DNA of 31,134 nt from RGIG3159 sp034927685 (GTDB taxonomy: Bacteria; Bacillota; Clostridia; Oscillospirales; Oscillospiraceae), in NCBI GenBank assembly GCA_034927685.1, contig JAYFPO010000040.1, positions 1 to 31,134 of the forward strand, given 5' to 3'. Shown here piece after piece: positions 25,961 through 31,134 of this stretch. The notes beneath the pieces were generated by a model that searched no databases, had not been told where the DNA came from, and saw nothing but the letters and a program-made list of their open reading frames with translations. The stretch's first letter is position 1, and the number at the start of each line of letters is the position of its first letter. Both the position numbers and the translations under genes were made by a program.

Positions 25961-25989
25961 ATTATACTATCTTATTTCCACAGACTCAA
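25961..25989 (-). promoter_or_regulatory. Sigma-A promoter of pta
   Basis: TTGAGT (25989-25984), a 17-base spacer and a consensus TATAAT (25966-25961) lie about 38 bases before the pta start on the minus strand. This fits strong constitutive expression. Confidence 0.85.
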
Positions 25990-26047
25990 CCGAAAAATCA
26001 TACATATTAAAAAAATACGTCGATCCGGGGAGCGCTATGACAAAGGA

Positions 26048-26076
26048 CGCGCTGCAAAATCTTATTTTGCAGCGCG
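26048..26076 (-). terminator. Terminator after the M23 peptidase gene
   Basis: A perfect 13-bp stem with a 3-nt loop (26048-26060 with 26064-26076) is followed on the minus strand by TCCTTTGTC, about 67 bases after the M23 stop codon. The T-tract is modest. Confidence 0.75.
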
Positions 26077-26142
26077 CGCTCTGTTGCTGGCGGAAGGGGT
26101 CTCCTGGCCGCGCCGCGGACGGACGCCGCATGTTTCGCGGTC

Positions 26143-26865
26143 TCAGGAAAGGTAGTCGCTCGGATCGACGCTCTCGCCTCCGCAGAGCACGGCAAAGTGC
26201 AGATGGGGCGCGGAGCCGAGCTCCAGCAATGCGGTGTCGCCGACCGTGCCGATTGCATCGCCGGCAGAGACCTGCTGTCCGACGGAGACCGAGGGGTTGA
26301 CGGCCAGGTTGGCATAGACCGTGGTGTAGCCGGATGCATGGGAGATTTCCACGGTGGTACCGAGATAGTCGTCCGCATAGACCGCGGAGACGGTTCCGTC
26401 CTCCGTGGCGGAGACGGTTGTGCCGATCTCCGCGGACAGGTCGATGCCGTCATGGGTCCGCCAGTCACGGGTTGTCGTGTTGTAGGCGAGCGTGGCCATA
26501 CTGTAGGCGCCGATGGTCTCACCGGAAACCGGATAGACGACCTGACGGATGGTCGGCACAGTCTCCTCCGGCGTCAACGCGCCAACGGCCTCCGCGGTAT
26601 CCGCGGGCGGAACCTCGGCGATGGCCTCCTCGGCCTGCTCCTCTGCAGCCGCGGCATTTTCCTCCGCATTTGCGGGTTCCTGCGCATCTTCCGTTTTGAC
26701 GGTGACGGGAACACTGAGCGTTTCGCCGGCTTCGCTTGTGTTACTGCCGCGGATCAGGAAAAAACCCGATACGCCGATGGCCAGCACACACAGACCGATG
26801 ACCAGATAGTAGCCGTTTTCCCGAAGAAAGCGCCGGAAACCGCTGGGTTTATTGTTGTTTTGCAT
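26143..26865 (-). CDS. Membrane-anchored M23 (LytM) metallopeptidase, SpoIIQ-like
   Basis: This encodes 240 residues from the ATG at 26865, chosen because GGAGGTG lies 6 bases upstream; the upstream in-frame ATG (26880) would place that Shine-Dalgarno site inside the coding region. One membrane segment (about 19-38) follows a short basic cytoplasmic N-terminus, then an Ala/Glu-rich linker (about 55-95) and a C-terminal LytM domain. The zinc-site motifs are intact: HDGID (HxxxD) and HLHFAV (HxH). The single-anchor layout and a sigma-F-like promoter suggest SpoIIQ, the forespore protein that pairs with mother-cell SpoIIIAH during engulfment; clostridial forms often keep the zinc site. A vegetative peptidoglycan hydrolase is the alternative. 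Confidence 0.82.
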   Translation of the reverse strand: MQNNNKPSGFRRFLRENGYYLVIGLCVLAIGVSGFFLIRGSNTSEAGETLSVPVTVKTEDAQEPANAEENAAAAEEQAEEAIAEVPPADTAEAVGALTPEETVPTIRQVVYPVSGETIGAYSMATLAYNTTTRDWRTHDGIDLSAEIGTTVSATEDGTVSAVYADDYLGTTVEISHASGYTTVYANLAVNPSVSVGQQVSAGDAIGTVGDTALLELGSAPHLHFAVLCGGESVDPSDYLS

Positions 26866-26884
26866 AATATGCACCTCCATGCCC

Positions 26885-26914
26885 TAGTATGGGCCGCTTT
26901 TTGGGGAATTAAAC
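26885..26914 (-). promoter_or_regulatory. Sigma-F-like promoter of the M23/SpoIIQ-like gene
   Basis: On the minus strand GTTTA (26914-26910), a 15-base spacer and GCCCATACTA (26894-26885) match the B. subtilis sigma-F pattern GYWTA-N15-GgNNANAHTR except at the weakly conserved second G. The implied leader is short (about 15 bases) and would only just include the Shine-Dalgarno site. No sigma-A promoter is evident. Confidence 0.5.
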
Positions 26915-27003
26915 CAGCACAGAAAAGAAATTCCATCCTCGACGGGATTCCATGGATTCTCTGCTGGGAAGCTGTCATACTTGCTCTGCGGGGAGGGGAT
27001 TCA

Positions 27004-27660
27004 ATGCGGCGGTATGGAATCAGAGCGTTGGGGCTGCTGCTGGCGGTGCTGTTGGCGGCGGCGGTGGTGCTGCGCCTGTCGGACAGGCCCGCGGCGGCGG
27101 AACCGATGGAGTCGGCGGCGGAGACAGCGCCGGATGAACAGGCAGAGGGATTGCCGGAGACAGGCATTCTGGTGCGCAGCGAGACGGCCGGTGAGACAAT
27201 CAGCCTCTATTCCGAGGCATGGAGACAGTTAGAACGGCTCCGGCTGGACAGCGCCGGGAAGGGCGTCCTGGAGAAGGCGGTGGCCGGATGTTACCACCTG
27301 ATCCGCAACGATGGCAGCACACTGACGTTTTCTGTAGATGAGGCGGGGCTTGTCGAGGTCAGCGGAGGAAACGGCTGGGGAAACGGCCAGGTTCTGGAGC
27401 TGACGGACAGCCTCTGCGGCAGCGTAGTGGTTCGTTATCACACGCAAGACGAAGCCGCGGCAGCCTGCCGTCTCGATGGCGGCGGCGGCATACAGAGCCA
27501 GGAACTGGAGCCGGTTCGGCAGGAGGACGGCGACTGTCTGGCCGAGTGCCGGTTCAGCGGCCTGACACTGGGGCAATACCAGATCTATGTGGGCGGTGAT
27601 TTTGTTGTGACAGTCTCTGTGACGGAGCTTTCGCCGAACCGAACACTGGAACTATATTGA
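27004..27660 (+). CDS. Secreted or membrane-anchored protein of unknown function
   Basis: This encodes 218 residues. The ATG at 27004 is chosen because GGGAGGGG lies about 6 bases upstream and a signal or anchor segment follows at once (basic MRRYGIR, then a hydrophobic run about 8-24). An Ala/Glu-rich linker leads to a globular part with several cysteines and a beta-rich C-terminus (GQYQIYVGGDFVVTVSVTEL). I do not recognise a family. It is the only complete plus-strand gene in the window, divergent from the M23 gene and convergent with ricT. The longer frame opening at 26197 is antisense to the M23 gene and is not used. GC-rich codons match the neighbours. Confidence 0.72.
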   Translation: MRRYGIRALGLLLAVLLAAAVVLRLSDRPAAAEPMESAAETAPDEQAEGLPETGILVRSETAGETISLYSEAWRQLERLRLDSAGKGVLEKAVAGCYHLIRNDGSTLTFSVDEAGLVEVSGGNGWGNGQVLELTDSLCGSVVVRYHTQDEAAAACRLDGGGGIQSQELEPVRQEDGDCLAECRFSGLTLGQYQIYVGGDFVVTVSVTELSPNRTLELY

Positions 27661-27661
27661 G

Positions 27662-27700
27662 GAACCGCCGCCGCAAAATTACAATTTGCGGCGGCGGTTC
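27662..27700. terminator. Bidirectional terminator between the secreted-protein gene and ricT
   Basis: A perfect 16-bp stem (27662-27677 with 27685-27700, 7-nt loop) fills the 42-base gap between the two convergent stop codons. Neither side has a long T-run, but its position and stability support a shared terminator. Confidence 0.75.
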
Positions 27701-27702
27701 TA

Positions 27703-29040
27703 TTATTCCGAAGCGGTGGAATTGGGAGACTTCGGTTTTCTGCGGCGGTAGCGGCGGTGTGTGCTGCTGCTTTTTTGCTTTGGGTCCGCGCTGCTTTCCG
27801 CAGCGGCGGCTGGGGGTATTGCGGGAAGTTCGGGCTTTTCCGCCGACTGTGCGGCAGGATCGCCACCGCTCTTTTTCCTTCTCCGGCGGCTTCTTTCCCT
27901 GGGCGCGGCTTCGGCGGTTTCGACGGTTTCGGTTTCCTCAAAGTCAGGCACAGGTACCGGCGTGGCGGCGGCCTCAGAGTGGAAGATGATGGGCTCCAGC
28001 AGCGGCATCGCCTCTTCCTCCGCTGGCTTGGGGGGCTTTTTCTGCGAGGAAATGGGCGCCAGATCCCGGGGGATCGGGGGGTCGTCCTTTTTCGCCTTTC
28101 CGTTGCGCAGAACGCAGATATCACAGTTTTTATAGCTGCCAATGGTGTCCGGCTGATTCTCCATGCGGACCCGGACCGATTGACGCAGCAGACTGACGTC
28201 GATGACAGTACCGCGGCCGTCCGGCGTATCCACAAAAGACTCCGACTTCGGCGCGGTTTTAATCAGATCCTCGTAGGCTTCCTGTTCGTACTTGAGGCAG
28301 CACATGAGACGGCCGCAGGTGCCGGAAATTTTGGCGGGATTCAGGCTGAGATTTTGCGTCTTGGCCATTTTAATGGAAACAGGCTGAAAATCGTCCAGAA
28401 ACTGGCTGCAGCAAAAGGGCCTGCCGCAGACGCCCAAACCGCCGACCATCTTGGCCTTGTCCCGGACGCCGATCTGACGCAGCTCGATGCGCGTACGAAA
28501 GACGGAGGCCAGATTTTTGACCAGTTCCCGGAAGTCCACTCGCCCGTCGGCGGTAAAAAAGAAGAGAATTTTGCTGCCGTCAAAGGCGCACTCTGCGGAG
28601 ACAAGCTGCATATCCAGCTTGTGCTCCTCAATTTTTTGCAGGCAGACCGAGAAGGCCTTCTTTTCCTTTTCCCGGTTTTCAGCGGCGATTTTCTGGTCGG
28701 ACGCGGTGGCGATGCGGAGCACGGCGCGCAATGGCGCGACAATCTCGCTGGCCGCGGCCCGATGGTTTCCGACGACACAGGTGCCAAATTCTGGCCCTCG
28801 CGCGGTATCAATGATGACATCGTCTCCGGACTTGACAGACAAACTGCCGGGATCGAAAAAATAGTTCTTGCCGCCGGAGCGGAACCGAATGTCCACGACA
28901 ACCGCGCCGTCCTGTTCGACGGGAGCGGGCAATTCCGGAACGGTTACTGCAGCGACCTCGGCCGACGCGGCCTCCGCAGCCGCGGCTTCCGCAGCGGCTG
29001 CGAGTTCCTGCGCGGGAACCTGATTTGAAAATTCTTCCAT
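27703..29040 (-). CDS. ricT: PSP1-domain protein RicT (YaaT), with extended tails
   Basis: This encodes 445 residues. The core (about 48-290) is the PSP1/YaaT domain, with two conserved cysteine clusters: GVCGRPFCC (Cys205, 210, 211) and GTCGRLMCC (Cys242, 247, 248), which bind iron-sulfur clusters in the Bacillus RicA-RicF-RicT complex. That complex helps RNase Y mature mRNA and influences sporulation and competence. The N-terminus adds about 45 Ala/Glu-rich residues, and the C-terminus about 110 low-complexity residues with two basic clusters (RSRRRRKK and HRRYRRRKPK), which might bind RNA. The ATG at 29040 has GGAGA about 5 bases upstream. It follows holB by 33 bases, the usual holB-yaaT order in Firmicutes. 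RicA and RicF are not in the window. Confidence 0.93.
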   Translation of the reverse strand: MEEFSNQVPAQELAAAAEAAAAEAASAEVAAVTVPELPAPVEQDGAVVVDIRFRSGGKNYFFDPGSLSVKSGDDVIIDTARGPEFGTCVVGNHRAAASEIVAPLRAVLRIATASDQKIAAENREKEKKAFSVCLQKIEEHKLDMQLVSAECAFDGSKILFFFTADGRVDFRELVKNLASVFRTRIELRQIGVRDKAKMVGGLGVCGRPFCCSQFLDDFQPVSIKMAKTQNLSLNPAKISGTCGRLMCCLKYEQEAYEDLIKTAPKSESFVDTPDGRGTVIDVSLLRQSVRVRMENQPDTIGSYKNCDICVLRNGKAKKDDPPIPRDLAPISSQKKPPKPAEEEAMPLLEPIIFHSEAAATPVPVPDFEETETVETAEAAPRERSRRRRKKSGGDPAAQSAEKPELPAIPPAAAAESSADPKQKSSSTHRRYRRRKPKSPNSTASE

Positions 29041-29073
29041 AGTATCTCCAATTCTCTGCCCTACAGGCAGGCG

Positions 29074-30033
29074 TTATGACAGATTGACAGCCAGCGCACC
29101 GCAGACGGCGCCGACCGCGACATTGGCATTGCAGAAATCCTCTGCCTGCCGAATTTTTTCCGTGGCGGCGAGGATTTCTCTGGCGGTTCTGCCGTTCCGA
29201 ATCGAGCAGGCCGCTTGGTCGGGGCACGGACGGCCACAGCGGGCGGCCAGCGCGCACACGAGCAGGGATTCCCATTCCTGCAGCTCGGGGAGAAGCTGTT
29301 CCCGCTTCCATTTTTCCATGGGTACGAGCGTTTCCAACAGGGCAAGCAAATTTCTGTCCGCGAAAGCGGCGGCAAATGCATCGGTCCGGGGGGTATGGCA
29401 GGGCCGCTCCAAAGAAACCAGGGCTTGGCCCAGGTAACCGGCGGCGGCGGCCTGCCGGTACTCTGCTGCGCCGCGCCCGGGGCAGCGGCTTTGGAGCGCG
29501 TCCAGCAGCGTACGCTCCGGCAGAGGCGACAGATGCAGCTCCGTGCAGCGGGAGCGGACGGTGGGCAGCAGCAGACCGGGGTTGGGCGTCAGCAGCAGAA
29601 ACACCGCGTAAGCGGGCGGTTCCTCCAGACTTTTGAGCAACGTGTTCTGCCCGGCGGGGGAGAGCTTTTCCGCGTGCGGAAAAAGATAGATTTTTCGAGC
29701 ACCCTCATTTGGCAGGAGATACAGATCGGCGCAGACGTCCCGGATTTGCTCCACCGGCAGCATCTTACGACTTTCATCGTCCACTTCGATTACGTCCGGA
29801 TGGATGCCCTGCAAGACCTTATGGCAATGGGGGCACCTGCGGCACGGCCGCCGGCTGCCGCCGGTGCATTCCAGCGCGGCGCAGAGCAGTCTCGCCAGCG
29901 TGCGTTTTCCGGAGCCCTCCGGGCCGCTCAGAAGGTAACAGTGAGAGGCCTTGTCCTGACGGAGCACGCCGGAAAGTCTGCTTTTCAGTTGTTCATTGCC
30001 AAGCAGCTCGTCGAAGTCGATGGTTTCATCCAT
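29074..30033 (-). CDS. holB: DNA polymerase III delta-prime subunit
   Basis: About 319 residues; part of the clamp-loader that opens and loads the beta clamp. The Walker A motif is GPEGSGKRT (about 37-45), a zinc-module cysteine group (CRRCPHC) follows near 64-70, and the AAA+ blocks LFPHAEKLSPAGQNTLLKSLEEPP and the SRC motif (TVRSRCTELHL) are present. The ATG at 30033 (MDETIDFDELLGNEQLK) is preferred over the GTG three codons upstream, because the only weak Shine-Dalgarno-like GGGG is too near the GTG. A clear TATAAT at 30071-30066 lies upstream, with no good -35 box. It is probably co-transcribed with ricT. Confidence 0.94.
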   Translation of the reverse strand: MDETIDFDELLGNEQLKSRLSGVLRQDKASHCYLLSGPEGSGKRTLARLLCAALECTGGSRRPCRRCPHCHKVLQGIHPDVIEVDDESRKMLPVEQIRDVCADLYLLPNEGARKIYLFPHAEKLSPAGQNTLLKSLEEPPAYAVFLLLTPNPGLLLPTVRSRCTELHLSPLPERTLLDALQSRCPGRGAAEYRQAAAAGYLGQALVSLERPCHTPRTDAFAAAFADRNLLALLETLVPMEKWKREQLLPELQEWESLLVCALAARCGRPCPDQAACSIRNGRTAREILAATEKIRQAEDFCNANVAVGAVCGALAVNLS

Positions 30034-30112
30034 ATTGCACACTACCCCAGACTATAATTCAATTCATTATACCGTATTTTTTGCTGTTCGGCTACTCTTT
30101 TTTTATAAATGG

Positions 30113-30153
30113 CAGGCAAAACGCCGGACGGCAACCGTCCGGCGTTTTGCCTG
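30113..30153 (-). terminator. Intrinsic terminator of spoVT
   Basis: A perfect 19-bp stem with a 3-nt loop (30113-30131 with 30135-30153) starts 2 bases beyond the spoVT stop codon. An A-tract and a T-tract are built into the base of the stem. Confidence 0.9.
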
Positions 30154-30154
30154 T

Positions 30155-30697
30155 TTAGCTTTCCATCTGCCTGCCGAGAAACCCGGCGGCAATCTGCGCG
30201 ACTTTCTGGTCGGCCTCGTCGATGGGCTGTCCGGTTTCGTCCATCAAAATCATGACACATCCGAGAATGTCTCCGTCGGCCAGAATCGGCGAGGCGACGC
30301 CAAGAAAATACTGCTCTGAGGCTTCGCTGGCGCGGTACTTTGCGGAGCCGGGCAGGTAGCGGTAAATCTTTCGCAGGTCCATCAGCCGCGCCAGGTCATG
30401 GGAGTTAGGCTTGTCAAGCAGGTCCCGTTTCGGCGCGCCCGACAAGGCAATGATACTGTCACGGTCCGCGACGGCGGTAATCCGCCCGGTGTTTTTTCCG
30501 ATGGAATCGCAGAGCTGCCCTGCAAAATCGGAAAGGTCGCCCAAGGGGGAATACTTTTTGAAGATGACTTCTCCATCCTTCTCGGTGTAAATTTCCAGTG
30601 GGTCGCCTTCTCGAATACGAAGTGTACGGCGAATCTCCTTCGGAATGACGACGCGGCCCAAATCGTCGATCCGGCGCACGATGCCAGTTGCTTTCAT
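30155..30697 (-). CDS. spoVT: Stage V sporulation protein T (AbrB-type regulator)
   Basis: This 180-residue protein matches the SpoVT length. The N-terminal AbrB/SpoVT swapped-hairpin DNA-binding domain is nearly canonical (MKATGIVRRIDDLGRVVIPKEIRR, here in two parts: MKATGIVRRIDDLGR and VVIPKEIRRTLRIREGDPLE). The C-terminal GAF-like domain (about 55-178) includes GRITAVADRDSIIALSG and GCVMILMDETG. In Bacillus, SpoVT is made in the forespore under sigma-G and tunes sigma-G-dependent genes. Its presence is good evidence that the organism makes endospores. The ATG at 30697 has AAGGAG about 11 bases upstream, and a possible sigma-G promoter lies about 40 bases upstream. Confidence 0.96.
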   Translation of the reverse strand: MKATGIVRRIDDLGRVVIPKEIRRTLRIREGDPLEIYTEKDGEVIFKKYSPLGDLSDFAGQLCDSIGKNTGRITAVADRDSIIALSGAPKRDLLDKPNSHDLARLMDLRKIYRYLPGSAKYRASEASEQYFLGVASPILADGDILGCVMILMDETGQPIDEADQKVAQIAAGFLGRQMES

Positions 30698-30734
30698 AGC
30701 CTGATATCTCCTTTTTCAGAATGATTTGCCATGT

Positions 30735-30763
30735 TATTGTTTGCATGGTAAGGAGATTTATTC
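30735..30763 (-). promoter_or_regulatory. Possible sigma-G-like promoter of spoVT
   Basis: On the minus strand GAATA (30763-30759), a 17-base spacer and AACAATA (30741-30735) fit the sigma-G pattern GHATR-N17/18-CATNHTA, with two mismatches in the -10 box. A sigma-F-type -10 (GCAAACAATA) overlaps it. The call is tentative. Confidence 0.4.
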
Positions 30764-30778
30764 CGATTTTTTGTAATC

Positions 30779-30957
30779 TGACGCCGCCGTCGCGGTTCGG
30801 TGCGGCGTCAAATTGTTTCAGCGCAGCGCTGCAGCGACGATTGCACCGATGGGTCGCAGAAGGAACGCATGCTCTGACGGCCAAAGCGGGTAACGTTGTA
30901 GAGCGTCCCATACGAGTTCCCGGCAAGACGGCGCCGGGCTGCCTTGCCGGGAATCAT
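30779..30957. other. Unexplained structured intergenic stretch, with a 49-codon minus-strand frame
   Basis: Between spoVT and the right-edge gene lies GC-rich sequence with two hairpins: a 9-bp stem at 30779-30787 with 30802-30810, and an 11-bp stem at 30917-30927 with 30943-30953. A minus-strand frame from ATG at 30957 to TGA at 30808 (49 codons, containing GNSYGTLYNVTRFGRQSM) has protein-like composition but no Shine-Dalgarno site. It may be a dispersed repeat, a noncoding RNA or a spurious frame. No known riboswitch or RNA family was recognised. Confidence 0.4.
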
Positions 30958-30991
30958 TTCTGTTATTGGGCTTATTTTTCTGGTCACTTGG

Positions 30992-31134
30992 TCAGCTGAC
31001 CATGCGGCCGCTGTCGCCGCCGCGGAAGTAATGCTGTTTTCCGTCGATGGTCTGCCAGCCGGTCAGCATCCGGCAGCTGGGCGACACGTTAAAATAGAAA
31101 TATCCGTCGCTCTCCGCCACATATTGCAGCCCGG
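30992..31134 (-). CDS. C-terminal fragment of a cell-wall-binding-repeat protein
   Basis: The gene runs off the right edge; only the last 47 codons are visible, ending in TGA at 30992. The translated end reads ...SDGYFYFNVSPSCRMLTG, then GWQTIDGKQHYFRGGDSG, RMVS. The GWxxIDGKxxYF pattern is that of choline-binding/glucan-binding type cell-wall repeats, which hold secreted proteins on the surface through wall polymers. The preceding visible unit (YVAESDGYFYF) looks like a degenerate copy. The catalytic or adhesive part must lie to the right of the window, so no function can be given. Confidence 0.65.
   Translation of the reverse strand, partial: GLQYVAESDGYFYFNVSPSCRMLTGWQTIDGKQHYFRGGDSGRMVS

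Noticed and set aside
26197..27003. Upstream in-frame extension of the secreted-protein gene at 27004
   Set aside because: It is antisense to the M23 gene and its promoter. A good Shine-Dalgarno site and a signal segment mark the start at 27004.

Overview
The window looks like a chromosomal segment of a GC-rich, endospore-forming member of the Clostridia, probably close to Oscillospiraceae. This is inferred from gene content and order: SpoVT and a SpoIIQ-like M23 protein, SepF and DivIVA, a T-box before ileS, HrcA with a CIRCE operator, RicT beside holB, and the order mutS-mutL-miaA-hfq. No rRNA, tRNA, CRISPR array, insertion sequence or phage gene was seen. Nearly all genes lie on the minus strand. 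The exceptions are the truncated gene at the left edge and one secreted-protein gene near 27.0-27.7 kb.

Left to right: (1) the C-terminal part of a plus-strand dehydrogenase resembling PylD, the last enzyme of pyrrolysine biosynthesis, followed by a strong convergent terminator; (2) a DUF3048 (YerB-like) lipoprotein gene whose promoter sits inside the ileS terminator; (3) a long minus-strand array read right to left as miaB-mutS-CPBP protease-mutL-miaA-hfq-HlyD-like adaptor-yggS-sepF-divIVA-[Ile T-box]-ileS, which joins tRNA modification, mismatch repair, an RNA chaperone, cell division and Ile-tRNA charging with very short gaps; (4) an AGCS amino-acid:cation symporter; (5) the heat-shock operon hrcA-grpE-dnaK-dnaJ behind a sigma-A promoter and a perfect CIRCE; (6) a phosphoglycerol-transferase-like sulfatase-fold membrane enzyme overlapped by a small membrane-protein gene; (7) pta; (8) a SpoIIQ-like M23 protein with a sigma-F-like promoter, divergent from an unrecognised secreted protein; (9) ricT, holB and spoVT; (10) the C-terminus of a cell-wall-binding-repeat protein at the right edge.

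The most interesting signal is the PylD-like fragment together with stop-codon use. All 27 genes whose stop codon is visible end in TAA (14) or TGA (13), and none in TAG. That is what an organism that decodes UAG as pyrrolysine would be expected to show. The rest of a pyl operon, if present, would lie just left of the window. Other points worth a second look are the promoter-in-terminator arrangement at about 1.65 kb, a dispersed-type palindromic repeat at about 22.75 kb, the sigma-F-like promoter on the M23 gene, and an unexplained structured or possibly coding stretch at 30.78-30.96 kb.
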